Origin: Ktedonobacter racemifer DSM 44963
GTDB lineage: Bacteria; Chloroflexota; Ktedonobacteria; Ktedonobacterales; Ktedonobacteraceae
NCBI RefSeq assembly: GCF_000178855.1
Contig: NZ_ADVG01000001.1
Coordinates: 2,143,460-2,207,459, forward strand
Direction: 5' to 3'
Length of the DNA stretch: 64,000 nucleotides
Shown here: positions 43,214-52,377 of the stretch, in pieces
Position numbering within the stretch: position 1 is the stretch's first letter
How the letters are laid out: each line of letters opens with the position of its first letter
Notes under the pieces: generated by a model
The model's database searches: none
What the model was told of the DNA's origin: nothing
What the model saw: the letters and a program-made list of their open reading frames with translations, nothing else
Position numbers and translations under genes: made by a program

Positions 43214-44551
43214 TTACATCCCCGCTTTCTGAGCTTGCTTCTGCGGCACCAGCCGCGGCATCGGCGTGCGCGCCACACGTAAGAGGAGCCAGACCAGTGC
43301 TACACCCAGCAGTATATAGATACCTGTGAAGGCCAAAAAGCTCTCGTTCAACCAGGGTGCGGTTGTGGCCGCGTCCCGTGTACGTAAGAAGCCATAGATC
43401 GCCCATGGCTGTCGACCAAGCTCAGTGACCATCCATCCTAGTTCCACCGCCAGAAAGCCCAGCACACCTGAAACAACGATTCCCCACAACAAGAGCTTAT
43501 GTTCGGGGGCCTTACGCCTCCTGAGGAAGAAGAACAGCCAGTAGACAAAGGCGATAAAGAGCATAAAGAAGCCCGAACTCACCATACCATCAAAGGAGAG
43601 GTGCACCAGGGGCACATTTGGCCAGTCATCACGCGGGATTTGCTCCAAGCCCTTCACTTTGGCGTCAGGGTTAGCATAGGCCAGCAGGCTCAGGCCCCTG
43701 GGGATTTCCAGCGCATAGCGCACCTCGCCTGTGTTCGGATCTACCAGGCCACCAATTGTGATCGGCGCACCGTCCTGGGTCTTAAAGACCGCCTCCATCG
43801 CCGCGAACTTGGTTGGCTGATAATTGGCGAGAAAGCGTGCGTTAAAGTCGCCACTGACGATCTGGAGCGGAACCGCGACGACCGCCATCAGCATCCCTAG
43901 CATCAAGCCCTTGCGATGGTAGTCATCGCGCTTCCCTCGCAGCATGGCCCAGCCATAGACGGCGGCGACCCCAAAACCGGTTGCCACATAGGATGCCAGC
44001 ATCATATGCACAGTCTCATAGGGCGTGCTGGGATTAAAGATGGCTTGAAAAGGGCGAATATCCACGACCTGCCCATTTTTAAAGACAAAGCCAGCGGGAG
44101 TATTCATCCAGGAGTTCGCGCTGACAATAAACCAGGCCGAGGCCAGGCCACTGATCCAGATGGGGAAGGAGCAGAGCCAGTGTGCTCGTGGCGAGAGCTG
44201 GTCCCAGCCATAGAGATAGAGGCCCAGAAAGATCGCCTCCAGAAAGAAGGCAAAACCCTCTAGCATGAAGGGTAAACCAACCACCCGGCCAGCGAATTCA
44301 ATATATGTTGGCCAGAGTAATCCCAATTCAAAGGAAAGAATCGTGCCTGAGACCGCGCCAATGGCGAATAGAATCGCCGCGGCCTTCGCCCAGCGCCGCG
44401 TGAGCAGCATCCAGGTCGGGTTCTTTGTCTTCAGCGCAAGGCCTTCGGCGATACATAGCAGCAGCGGCAGGCCGACGCCCAGGACAGAGAAGATGATATG
44501 AAAAGCCAGCGAGGTACCCATCTGGGCACGGGCAGCCAGTAAATCTCCCAT
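43214..44551 (-). CDS. cydA: Cytochrome bd quinol oxidase subunit I
   Basis: A 445-residue, nine-helix haem protein that oxidises quinol and reduces oxygen to water. H18 (in MGTSLAFHIIF) corresponds to the haem b595 ligand, the His of YETVHMMLASY to the b558 axial His, and ELGRQPWAIYG is the invariant GRQPW block. The quinol loop between helices 6 and 7 is of the short type. Paired with cydB, no cydX seen. Menaquinol is the expected donor given menA. A near-consensus promoter lies upstream (44623-44651). Confidence 0.96.
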   Translation of the reverse strand: MGDLLAARAQMGTSLAFHIIFSVLGVGLPLLLCIAEGLALKTKNPTWMLLTRRWAKAAAILFAIGAVSGTILSFELGLLWPTYIEFAGRVVGLPFMLEGFAFFLEAIFLGLYLYGWDQLSPRAHWLCSFPIWISGLASAWFIVSANSWMNTPAGFVFKNGQVVDIRPFQAIFNPSTPYETVHMMLASYVATGFGVAAVYGWAMLRGKRDDYHRKGLMLGMLMAVVAVPLQIVSGDFNARFLANYQPTKFAAMEAVFKTQDGAPITIGGLVDPNTGEVRYALEIPRGLSLLAYANPDAKVKGLEQIPRDDWPNVPLVHLSFDGMVSSGFFMLFIAFVYWLFFFLRRRKAPEHKLLLWGIVVSGVLGFLAVELGWMVTELGRQPWAIYGFLRTRDAATTAPWLNESFLAFTGIYILLGVALVWLLLRVARTPMPRLVPQKQAQKAGM

Positions 44552-44622
44552 AAGATGCCCCTTGTTCTCCTGTTTCTATCTACCAACACACATCATGCGA
44601 TAAAAAAAGCATATTCTGTCAT

Positions 44623-44651
44623 ATTGTAGGCGCCAGGCTAGCAAGCGACAA
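44623..44651 (-). promoter_or_regulatory. Promoter of cydAB
   Basis: On the minus strand TTGTCG (44651-44646) and TACAAT (44628-44623) are 17 nt apart, about 70 nt before cydA. Confidence 0.6.
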
Positions 44652-44668
44652 ACTGAAGCAGAAGAAAC

Positions 44669-45238
44669 TTATGAGAGCAAGAGAGGGCGAATATCAGACC
44701 AGCCATAGACCAGTTCTGTAAGCCTCTTGCCTCCAACCTCATCCTCCTGCTCGTACAGTAGTGTGGCTCCCAGCGCTTCATAAAAATAGCGCGCCGAATT
44801 ATCAGCCAGAACAACGACTGTCATTGATGCCATTCCCTGGCGCACAAAATGCTCTACCAGAGTACCCACGAGGCGCCGTCCCAGGCCTCGTCCCTGCATC
44901 TCAGCAAGCAAGTAGATGGCATAGAGTTCACCATCATAGCCTGAGATACCCGCACGCTCCCTACCTCCATTCACGAAGGCTACAACCCTGCCGGTTTCAT
45001 CTTCAGCTATATAGGTAAAAGAGGCGGCACCATCTCCTTGCTCCATCTGCAAGATCGTGTGCCACATCTGTTCACGCCGCTCATAGGAGAGCGCCGCCAG
45101 GTAGGCATCGGGCACCACGCCTTGATAGGTTGTGCGCCAGCTATCAACATGCACGCGCGCAAGCCCTGGAGCATCCTCCACACGCGCTGGACGAATAGTC
45201 GTCTGTCTGCTTCCATCGCTGAGTCTAGAATCGGTCAA
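44669..45238 (-). CDS. GNAT-family N-acetyltransferase
   Basis: A 189-residue acetyl-CoA-dependent acetyltransferase. The CoA-binding motif A is LLAEMQGRGLGRRLVGTLVEHF (about 111-132), followed by TVVVLADNSARYFYEALGATLLYEQ, the usual motif B. RPARVEDAPGLARVHVDSWRTTYQGVVPDAYL is a typical N terminus. The substrate is unknown; protein, antibiotic or small amine are all possible. It is divergent from the PH-like gene with only 88 nt between them. Confidence 0.88.
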   Translation of the reverse strand: MTDSRLSDGSRQTTIRPARVEDAPGLARVHVDSWRTTYQGVVPDAYLAALSYERREQMWHTILQMEQGDGAASFTYIAEDETGRVVAFVNGGRERAGISGYDGELYAIYLLAEMQGRGLGRRLVGTLVEHFVRQGMASMTVVVLADNSARYFYEALGATLLYEQEDEVGGKRLTELVYGWSDIRPLLLS

Positions 45239-45263
45239 GCTATATTCCTTCCTTGAGATATGC

Positions 45264-45269
45264 TATAAT
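45264..45269 (+). promoter_or_regulatory. -10 box upstream of the PH-like gene
   Basis: A perfect TATAAT lies in the 88-nt divergent gap. No strong -35 was found at 17-18 nt upstream. Confidence 0.4.
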
Positions 45270-45326
45270 TGCGCCGTGTAACCAAAAGATTGCCGCCAGC
45301 CGAGACAGAAAGAGAGTGAGCCGAGA

Positions 45327-45974
45327 GTGTCACAGGAGAGACGTCAGGCGCCTACAGGCGTCAAGGGACCTAAAAATATTCAGCAACACCTGCAAGAAGG
45401 CGAGGTTGTGCTCTTCTCTGCCCCCGGCTTCTGGGATAACGGTGAAGTCAATTACAGTACCGCCTGCGAACTGGTGCTCACCAATCAACGCATCATTGGT
45501 TACTATACGAAGAGCTTCCCGCGTGAACATCTCTTCCTTGATTCGCTTCCCCTGGCCAATCTCACTCAGGTTTCGCTCCGCCAGAAGAACTATGAGCCAC
45601 TCTTCCGCGAACTTCTAGTCAGCGATGGCACACGCAAGATCTACATGCGCACCTCGCGCCGCCATATCGAGCGTCTCTACGCGTTGCTGAGCGAGACAAC
45701 CGGAAAGAGCGAGGATGCCACCCAGGATACTGCAACAGAAGACAGTTCGACGCCACACGAGAGTCCCAGCTATGCGCGCCAGAAGGTGCGAACCTCATTT
45801 GAAAGCTCTTCACTTGGTATTACGGTGCTCTTCGTGGGTGGGTTGCTGCTCGAAATCATCGGCGTCGTGCTCTGGCGCACACAGGGCGCCGCTATTGGCA
45901 CTCCCCTCTGTATCGCCGGCCTCGTCGCCGTCACCACTGCCCTCCTGGTACGCCGTCAACGCACCCTTAGCTAA
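45327..45974 (+). CDS. Membrane-anchored protein with PH-like N-terminal domain
   Basis: A 215-residue protein. Residues about 20-125 look like a bacterial PH/GRAM-type domain: EGEVVLFSAPGFW, ACELVLTNQRIIGYYTKS, LPLANLTQVSLRQ. A linker rich in Thr, Asp and Glu follows (about 128-155), then two hydrophobic helices (about 165-187 and 190-207). Function unknown; such proteins often sit at the membrane near sensors. The GTG start at 45327 has a weak ribosome site. A header-palindrome element begins 14 nt after the stop. Confidence 0.62.
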   Translation: MSQERRQAPTGVKGPKNIQQHLQEGEVVLFSAPGFWDNGEVNYSTACELVLTNQRIIGYYTKSFPREHLFLDSLPLANLTQVSLRQKNYEPLFRELLVSDGTRKIYMRTSRRHIERLYALLSETTGKSEDATQDTATEDSSTPHESPSYARQKVRTSFESSSLGITVLFVGGLLLEIIGVVLWRTQGAAIGTPLCIAGLVAVTTALLVRRQRTLS

Positions 45975-45987
45975 CAGCCTACGACCT

Positions 45988-46061
45988 CTCGCGCCTGCGG
46001 CGCTTAGGATAGAGTGTGTGCGTGGACAACGGCTCTGCCGTTGTCCACGCACACACTCTAT
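45988..46061 (+). repeat. Header-palindrome element 8
   Basis: Header 45988-46008, then arms 46009-46033 and 46037-46061 (25 bp, perfect), loop TCT, followed by ATTTTTG. The inner arm sequence is shared with element 6. Here a T-run makes terminator function plausible. Confidence 0.82.
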
Positions 46062-46289
46062 ATTTTTGCAGAAATGTGCCAGGCGTGCTATGCTTCTGGC
46101 TATATGCAAATCCAGTAAACATTCGGAAGGAGTGGCAGAGTTTATTCAAGGAGGTTGGCAGGCGTCATCGTTAGCTAGCAACGTTGACACTCGCTTTTTG
46201 CGACAGGTACAATAGGATAGCCAAAGGAAACAAGGGAGTTTTCTTTTCTCCACGTCACACATCATCAATAGGCGAGGTGGATATATACA

Positions 46290-47075
46290 ATGAAGATCAT
46301 CGTCTGTATTAAACAGGTACCCGATCCAAACACCACTGTCAGTAAGCTTGATCCCAATACAAAGCGTCTTGTGCGCACTGGTGTTTCTCTCGTGCTCGAT
46401 CCCGGTGATGAGAGCACAATCTCTGCCGCAATTAAGCTCCGCGATACCCTCGGCAATAGCGAGGTTGTCGCGCTGAGCATGGGTCCCGAGTCGGCTCAGG
46501 AAGGCATGCGCCGCGCGCTCGCGATGGGCGCCGACCGCGCGATCCTGGTGACCGATCCCGCCCTGGCTGGTTCCGACGCCCTGGCAACCGCACGCGTGCT
46601 GGCCGCCACGATCAAGAAAGAGGGCGCGGACCTTATCTTCTGCTCAACCGAGAGCACCGATGGCTATACCGGCATGGTCCCTGGAGCCATGGCTGAGTTC
46701 CTGGACCTCCCCCAGTTGACCTTCGCTCGCGAAATTCAGATCGAGGGCAGCAAGGCCGTCATCAAACGCGTCGTTCCCACTGGCTATAAAACCGTTGAAA
46801 GCTCCCTCCCCGCTGTTGTCACCATCGCCAGCGGCTCCTTTGAAGCCATTTACCCAACCATGAAAGGCATCATGGGCGCGAAAAAGAAGCCTTTCACCAA
46901 ACTTACCATCGCGGACCTGGGCATCGAGCCTACACAAGTAGGTGAGGCCGGCGCACGCGAGCGTGTACTTACGATTGGTAAGGTTGAGGCACGCGCCGCT
47001 GGTCAGGTAATCAAAGACGATGGCAGCGCGGCACAGCGTATCGCTGAATTTTTGCAGCGCTACCAGTTGCTCTAG
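46290..47075 (+). CDS. etfB: Electron transfer flavoprotein, beta subunit
   Basis: The 261-residue beta subunit begins MKIIVCIKQVPDPNTTVSKLD, the family start. VALSMGPESAQEGMRRALAMGADRAILVTDPALAGSDALATARVLA is the AMP/FAD-contact region and PGAMAEFLDLPQLTFAREI follows the family pattern. With EtfA it accepts electrons from acyl-CoA dehydrogenases. It precedes etfA by 20 nt and an EtfD-like gene by one more. A plain ETF is expected: bifurcating types usually come with other partners that are missing here. Confidence 0.94.
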   Translation: MKIIVCIKQVPDPNTTVSKLDPNTKRLVRTGVSLVLDPGDESTISAAIKLRDTLGNSEVVALSMGPESAQEGMRRALAMGADRAILVTDPALAGSDALATARVLAATIKKEGADLIFCSTESTDGYTGMVPGAMAEFLDLPQLTFAREIQIEGSKAVIKRVVPTGYKTVESSLPAVVTIASGSFEAIYPTMKGIMGAKKKPFTKLTIADLGIEPTQVGEAGARERVLTIGKVEARAAGQVIKDDGSAAQRIAEFLQRYQLL

Positions 47076-47095
47076 TGCTCAGGGAGGATTGCAAG

Positions 47096-48061
47096 ATGTC
47101 TAACACAATTTGGGTACTCATTGAGCTGGAGAATGGCCAGCCTGCGCGCTCCTCGCTTGAGGTGCTTGGTAAAGCCGCGAAACTGGGTCGCGCCGAAGCA
47201 GTCGTGCTTGGCGCCGCCGCGGCGGAGGTCGCCCCTATCCTGGGTGCCTACGGCGCGGAGAAGGTCTATGTCCACGCGGATGCAACCTATGACAATTATC
47301 TGACGCTTCCAGCCGTGGATACGCTGAGCGCTCTGCTCAACGATCATCAGCCACGCTTGCTGCTCCTGGCCACCACCTACGAGCTGCGCGATATCGCCGC
47401 TCGCCTGATGGTGCGCAATAACCTGGGCCTGATTACCGACGCGACCGACCTGGCATTTGCAGGCGAAGAGCTTCAGGTCACCGTTCCCTGGGGCGGCGAA
47501 AACGTCGTTACGGCCACCCATCCTCACCAGGGCACCGGCATCGTCCTGACACGCCCCAAGGCTTTCGCCGTTGAGCAGTTTGATGGTCGCACACCCGAGG
47601 TTGAGACGCTCTCTGTCTCGATCAATAGTGCCGCGCAAGCCATTAAGATCGTCGATAGCGTCGATGTCGCTAGCGAGGGTCCGGCTCTGGAAGATGCCAG
47701 CATCATCGTCAGCGGTGGTCGTGGCCTGGGCAAAGCTGAGAACTTCCAGCTGGTTGAAGCGCTGGCGAAGGCTCTCCAGGGCGCTCCGGGCGCGACACGT
47801 GCCATCGTCGATGCTGGCTGGCTCCCCTATAGCTACCAGATCGGCCAGACGGGTAAGACGGTAAAACCCACACTCTATGTCGCCGCCGGCATCAGTGGCG
47901 CCATCCAGCACCTCGCTGGTATGAAGGGTTCAAAGTACATCATCGCAATCAATAAGGATGAAAACGCGCCCATCTTCTCTGTCGCTGATCTCGGCGTGAT
48001 TGGCGATGCACTGACCATCCTGCCACAGCTTACAGAGGAAGTGAAGCGCCGCAAGGCCTAA
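47096..48061 (+). CDS. etfA: Electron transfer flavoprotein, alpha subunit
   Basis: A 321-residue alpha subunit. The C-terminal FAD domain is clear: [72 protein letters not shown]. The N-terminal domain is typical. ATG at 47096 follows AGGGAGG; the frame is open slightly upstream to 47075. It partners EtfB and should pass electrons to the EtfD-like protein encoded 172 nt downstream. Confidence 0.94.
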   Translation: MSNTIWVLIELENGQPARSSLEVLGKAAKLGRAEAVVLGAAAAEVAPILGAYGAEKVYVHADATYDNYLTLPAVDTLSALLNDHQPRLLLLATTYELRDIAARLMVRNNLGLITDATDLAFAGEELQVTVPWGGENVVTATHPHQGTGIVLTRPKAFAVEQFDGRTPEVETLSVSINSAAQAIKIVDSVDVASEGPALEDASIIVSGGRGLGKAENFQLVEALAKALQGAPGATRAIVDAGWLPYSYQIGQTGKTVKPTLYVAAGISGAIQHLAGMKGSKYIIAINKDENAPIFSVADLGVIGDALTILPQLTEEVKRRKA

Positions 48062-48233
48062 ATGCTTATTGCAAATGCTTATTGCACACGTCTCTCTCCG
48101 AGACGGTTGATGTCAGGGTGCCTCACTTGAGGCGCCCTCGCTCAACGGTGAGCGGTTCTCTTGTCCGAACGGTGCTATTCTCGTTCGACATTATGGCAAC
48201 CGCCCGTCCATATACTAGACGGAGGTTCGACTA

Positions 48234-50348
48234 ATGACCCCCCCACCGATTTCACCAACCGGGGGATGGATAGGCGCACTCATCTTTTCCGTGTTGTTCC
48301 TGGCCGCGCTCGGACTCTTTGCCCTACGCGCTGGCGAACTCGTGACCCTGCTGGCCAAGGCTCGACCCGAACATCGTACCGACCACATTAATGAGCGCAT
48401 CGGTTCGATCTTCAAGGTAGTGCTTGGACAGAGCGGCGTACTGCGCGATCCCATCCCTGGCATTGCCCACTTCTTTACGTTCTGGGGCTTTATCATTATC
48501 CAGTTCGGCCTGCTCGAACTGATCGTGAACGCCTACAACATATCGATCCCGTTCTTAGGTGATAGCCCTATTTTCGCGAGCATCCTTGATTTCTTTATCG
48601 TCTTCGTAATGCTGGCACTGGTGGTCTTTGCCATTCGCCGTGCCGTCTTTAAGCCCAAACAGCTCCAGAGCGCCTTGCATGGTCCCTGGGATGGCTTTAT
48701 CATCCTGGGTCTGATCTTCCTGGTCGTTCTGACGCTGACCCTGGTTGAGTGCTTTAATTATGTAGCGACTGGTGGCCATGCCTGGACGCCCCTGGCGGCC
48801 TTCTTTAGCCCCATATTCACTCCTCTTGGAGTCAATGGTAGCACGCTTGCTTACCGCGTCTCCTGGTGGCTGCATATCGCGGTTGTGCTCAGCTTCCTGA
48901 TCTATCTACCGCGCTCCAAGCACCTGCACCTGCTGGCGACACCCTTTAACGTCTTCTTCCAGAACTATAAGCCCAAGGGTGCCCTCCCACTGCTGGAGAA
49001 CCTGGAGGAGCGCGACGACTATGGTGTCTCGAAGGTGGAGCAGTTCACCTGGAAACAGTTGCTCGATGGCTACGCCTGCACCGAGTGCGGACGCTGTAAC
49101 ACCGTCTGCCCGGCTACCAATACCGGCAAACCGCTCTACCCGAAGGAGATCATCCTGGGTGTGAAAGAGGCCCTCTTTGTACGCAGTGGCGAGATCCTGG
49201 GGCAGGACTCACTCTACAGCAAACTGGGAATCGCGGGCGTCAAATCAGATAAGACCGTCGAGGAGAAGGAGGCTCACCACGAGCCTATGGTTGGCGGCAT
49301 TATCTCCCAGGAGGCCCTCTGGTCCTGTACGACCTGTATGGCCTGTATGGAGATCTGTCCCGTCTCGATTGAACATGTGCCTAAGATCGTCGATATGCGC
49401 CGTAGCCTGGTCATGGAGGAGAGTGAGTTCCCGCAAGAGGTCACCTCGCTCTTTAATAACATCGAACGCAATGGCAACCCCTGGGAGATCAGCAACGATA
49501 AGCGCGCCGAGTGGGCCGCGGGCCTGGGCATTCCCCTGCTCTCGGAGAACCCCGACGCGGACATCCTCTACTGGGTTGGCTGCATGGGTTCCTTCGATCA
49601 GCGCAATAAGAAGGTCGCGACCTCGGTCGCCAAGATCCTGCTGGCCGCTAAGGTCAACTTCGCCATCCTTGGTCCCGAGGAATCCTGCACGGGCGATCCC
49701 GCGCGCCGCATCGGTAACGAGTACCTGTGGCAGATGCAGGCCATGCAGAACATCGAGACCCTCAATGGCTATGGCTTCAACAAGTCTGCTAGCGCCGATG
49801 GCGCAGGCGAGCAAAAGCATAGAACGATCCTGACCGCCTGCCCGCACTGCTTCAACACGATGTTGAACGAGTACCCGCAGCTTGGTGGCGACTACGAAGT
49901 GGTTCACCACACCGTCTTCATCGACCAGTTGATCTCTGATGGCAAGCTTGAGCTGCCCGAGGGCTTTGACCAGCGCAAGCTGACCTATCATGACCCCTGC
50001 TACATTGGCCGCTACAACGACACCTACGATGAGCCACGTCGCGTGCTGACGGTGCTGAATAGCAACGGCATCAACGAGATGAAACGCAACCGCAACAAGA
50101 GCTTCTGTTGTGGTGGTGGTGGTGGTCGTGCCTGGATGGAGGAGAAGGTTGGCAAACGCGTCAACCAGACCCGCATCAATGAGGCATTGGAGACCAATTC
50201 CGAAGTCGTAGCCGCCGCCTGTCCATTCTGTATCACCATGTTTGAGGATGGTGTCAAAGGCGTCGAGGCCGAGGAGAAGCTCAAGATCGAAGATATCTCT
50301 GAGATCGTAGCCCAGGCCATCGAAAGCAAGCAACCAGCCGTAAAATAG
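48234..50348 (+). CDS. Membrane Fe-S oxidoreductase, EtfD-like ETF:menaquinone oxidoreductase
   Basis: A 704-residue fusion. The N terminus has about five membrane helices of NarI/HdrE type with potential haem-binding His residues (about 10-240). Then come two 4Fe-4S motifs, CTECGRCNTVCPA and CTTCMACMEICPV, and two CCG-type (heterodisulfide reductase B) halves with GCMGSFDQR, CPHCFNT, CCGGGGGR and CPFCITMF. The domain order matches EtfD of Actinobacteria (e.g. mycobacterial EtfD), which links ETF to menaquinone in fatty-acid oxidation. It follows etfBA on the same strand, which supports that role. Four Gly codons in a row are GGT. Confidence 0.85.
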   Translation: MTPPPISPTGGWIGALIFSVLFLAALGLFALRAGELVTLLAKARPEHRTDHINERIGSIFKVVLGQSGVLRDPIPGIAHFFTFWGFIIIQFGLLELIVNAYNISIPFLGDSPIFASILDFFIVFVMLALVVFAIRRAVFKPKQLQSALHGPWDGFIILGLIFLVVLTLTLVECFNYVATGGHAWTPLAAFFSPIFTPLGVNGSTLAYRVSWWLHIAVVLSFLIYLPRSKHLHLLATPFNVFFQNYKPKGALPLLENLEERDDYGVSKVEQFTWKQLLDGYACTECGRCNTVCPATNTGKPLYPKEIILGVKEALFVRSGEILGQDSLYSKLGIAGVKSDKTVEEKEAHHEPMVGGIISQEALWSCTTCMACMEICPVSIEHVPKIVDMRRSLVMEESEFPQEVTSLFNNIERNGNPWEISNDKRAEWAAGLGIPLLSENPDADILYWVGCMGSFDQRNKKVATSVAKILLAAKVNFAILGPEESCTGDPARRIGNEYLWQMQAMQNIETLNGYGFNKSASADGAGEQKHRTILTACPHCFNTMLNEYPQLGGDYEVVHHTVFIDQLISDGKLELPEGFDQRKLTYHDPCYIGRYNDTYDEPRRVLTVLNSNGINEMKRNRNKSFCCGGGGGRAWMEEKVGKRVNQTRINEALETNSEVVAAACPFCITMFEDGVKGVEAEEKLKIEDISEIVAQAIESKQPAVK

Positions 50349-50390
50349 CCTGGAGCGCTTACGTTCAAGGCTGGTATGTACCACCTATCG

Positions 50391-50426
50391 AGATCCGTTC
50401 GCAGCTCTGCGGACGGATCTTTTTGT
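50391..50426 (+). terminator. Intrinsic terminator of the etf operon
   Basis: AGATCCGT..CGC pairs with GCG.GACGGATCT around a short loop and is followed by T5. It lies 43 nt after the stop codon. Confidence 0.82.
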
Positions 50427-50542
50427 ATGCGCTCAGGCGTGTCTATGTTAGAATAGAGATCAGATCTATAAAGAATTCAGGGATACTGACTCCACCACGT
50501 TTTGCACGTTTTTGATAGAGATCAAAAGGATAAAGAACGCTT

Positions 50543-51853
50543 ATGTCTGGTTTTCCCGTAGTTGAAGTCCTTATTATCTTTGTGCTCATCCTGGCGAATG
50601 CCTTCTTTGCCGCCTCGGAGATTGCTATCGTCTCGGCACGCCGTGGTCGCCTTCAGCAGCAGGCCGACGCTGGCAAGAAAAGCGCCAAACAGGCCCTGGA
50701 CCTGGCGGAAGACCCTGAGCGCTTCCTGGCGACGGTCCAGATCGGCATTACCCTTATTAGCACGCTTTCAGCGGCTTATGGTGGCGCGAGCATTAGCGCG
50801 ATCCTCAGTACCTGGCTCAAGACGGTGCCCTATATCGGCCCCTACGCCGATACCGCCTCCCTGGTGATCGTCGTCATTCTCATCACCTATTTCTCGTTGC
50901 TAATTGGTGAACTGGTACCCAAACGTATCGCCCTACAATCGGCCGAGCGCATCGCCAACACGGCTGCGCCCTTTATGACGAAGCTGGCGGCCTTCGCGCG
51001 CCCCGTAGTCGGTTTTCTGACCATCTCGGCCAACCTGGTGCTGCGCCTGATCGGCCAGCATAAGACGCGGAAGCAGGAGGTGACTGAAGAGGATATTGTC
51101 TACCTGGCACGCGAGGGCGCGGTCAGCGGCAACGTCGAGAGCGGCGAAGAGGAGTTTATCAGCCGCATCTTCCGCTTCTCGGATCGGGCCGTCAATACGA
51201 TTATGATTCCACGCACAGAGATAGTGGCAATTGAGGTTGGCACACCGCTCGAACAGGTCATCGAGACCTTCCTTAGCTCTGGCTACACACGCCTCCCGCT
51301 CTACGAAGACTCCCTGGATAATATCGTCGGCGTGCTCTATGCCAAGGACCTGCTGCGCAAGCGTGCCGAAGATGGGCAGGTGGACCTGGTCAAGCTAGCT
51401 CGCCCACCTTTCTTTATCTTTGAATACCAGTATGTCGATGACCTGCTCACCATTTTCCGCCGCAAGGGAGTGCACCTGGCAATTGTGATCGATGAGTATA
51501 GCCAGGTCACGGGCCTGGTAACGTTGGAAGATGTGCTGGAAGAGCTGGTAGGCGAGATCCATGACGAGTACGATCAACCCGAGGAGGTCGATTTTACCCA
51601 GCGCGAAGATGGTAGCTGGCTCATTAATGCCATGGCCGAACAGCAGCGTGTACGCGAGAAGCTAGGCATGCCAGCCGTTCCTGAGGAGACGCACCTCAAC
51701 TACAAGACACTGGCAGGCATGATCCTGACCCATATCGGAAGCATTCCAGCCGTTGGCGACAAAGTTGAGATCGATGGCTACACCTTCGAGATCGTCGACA
51801 TGGACGGCAGACGCATCGATAAAGTCCTGGCCAAAGCCAAATCGGATAACTAA
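50543..51853 (+). CDS. CNNM/CorC-HlyC family membrane protein
   Basis: A 436-residue protein of the hemolysin C/CorC group: an N-terminal DUF21 membrane domain with four helices (about 1-190, ANAFFAASEIAIVSARRGRLQ and IGELVPKRIALQ), a pair of CBS domains (about 205-330, IMIPRTEIVAIE and RLPLYEDSLDNIVGVLYAKDLL) and a C-terminal transporter-associated domain (about 345-430, DGSWLINAMAEQQRVREKLG). Related proteins act in magnesium and cobalt export. Its stop codon is within a 66-bp palindrome shared with the convergent gene. Confidence 0.9.
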   Translation: MSGFPVVEVLIIFVLILANAFFAASEIAIVSARRGRLQQQADAGKKSAKQALDLAEDPERFLATVQIGITLISTLSAAYGGASISAILSTWLKTVPYIGPYADTASLVIVVILITYFSLLIGELVPKRIALQSAERIANTAAPFMTKLAAFARPVVGFLTISANLVLRLIGQHKTRKQEVTEEDIVYLAREGAVSGNVESGEEEFISRIFRFSDRAVNTIMIPRTEIVAIEVGTPLEQVIETFLSSGYTRLPLYEDSLDNIVGVLYAKDLLRKRAEDGQVDLVKLARPPFFIFEYQYVDDLLTIFRRKGVHLAIVIDEYSQVTGLVTLEDVLEELVGEIHDEYDQPEEVDFTQREDGSWLINAMAEQQRVREKLGMPAVPEETHLNYKTLAGMILTHIGSIPAVGDKVEIDGYTFEIVDMDGRRIDKVLAKAKSDN

Positions 51854-51909
51854 TAGAGATACAGAAAAAAGCAGGCGCCTGCTTTTTTCTGTATCTCTAT
51901 TAGTTATCC
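51844..51909. terminator. Perfect 66-nt palindrome shared by two convergent genes
   Basis: Arms 51844-51876 and 51877-51909 match perfectly with no spacer. The stop codons of the CorC-like gene (51851-51853) and of the kinase gene (51904-51906) both lie within it. A6 and T6 runs inside make it a bidirectional terminator. Confidence 0.85.
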
Positions 51910-52377
51910 TTCACCAGATAAGGTGGATTGCCAGGGTGAGACGTCAAAGCCCTCCTGGTCATTGTTGCGGACGAAGAAGAGTTCGTCGAAGCCTTCGCTA
52001 TAGTCGGGACGCTCCAGGCGTTTGAGGGTGGCGAAGATGGCAACCTCGGGGACGCGCCGGAGCCCTTCTCTCTGAGCGTTGCGCGCGCGGCACCTGGCGA
52101 GATCCACCTCAAAATAGTAGCCGATGACGCGTGCGCCCAGGCGCTTGCCAAGTTCAATCAGTTCACTGCGCTCGGCACGTGAGGCGTTAGTATTGTCCAC
52201 GACCACTAATTGGCCCTGCCGCAGCGCATCCTCCACCTGCTGGAGTTGGCGACGTGCTGGGTGGCGATTGTTGCGCAAGAGATCTTTGCTGACATATGCG
52301 TGCGAAGAGGCAAAACGCGTGCGGTAGAAGGTACTCTTTCCGGAGCCCTGCAAGCCAATAAGCAGAAGAAGCTCCAT
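51904..52377 (-). CDS. P-loop kinase (polynucleotide kinase-like)
   Basis: A 157-residue AAA/zeta-toxin-like P-loop kinase. Walker A is GLQGSGKSTFY (8-18), then VSKDLLRNNRH and a Walker B-like LVVVDNTNASRAERSELI, the layout seen in T4 Pnk-type 5'-kinases. The substrate is unknown. The start at 52377 overlaps the stop of the upstream methyltransferase gene (TAATG), so the two are translationally coupled. Confidence 0.8.
   Translation of the reverse strand: MELLLLIGLQGSGKSTFYRTRFASSHAYVSKDLLRNNRHPARRQLQQVEDALRQGQLVVVDNTNASRAERSELIELGKRLGARVIGYYFEVDLARCRARNAQREGLRRVPEVAIFATLKRLERPDYSEGFDELFFVRNNDQEGFDVSPWQSTLSGEG

Noticed and set aside
43212..43406. N-terminal extension of cydB
   Set aside because: It only re-reads cydA sequence in another frame; the invariant CydB start is at 43211.
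49245..50384. Long minus-strand open frame (379 codons) opposite the EtfD-like gene
   Set aside because: It is a shadow of a strongly biased coding region, with no family resemblance; the plus-strand frame has clear cysteine motifs.
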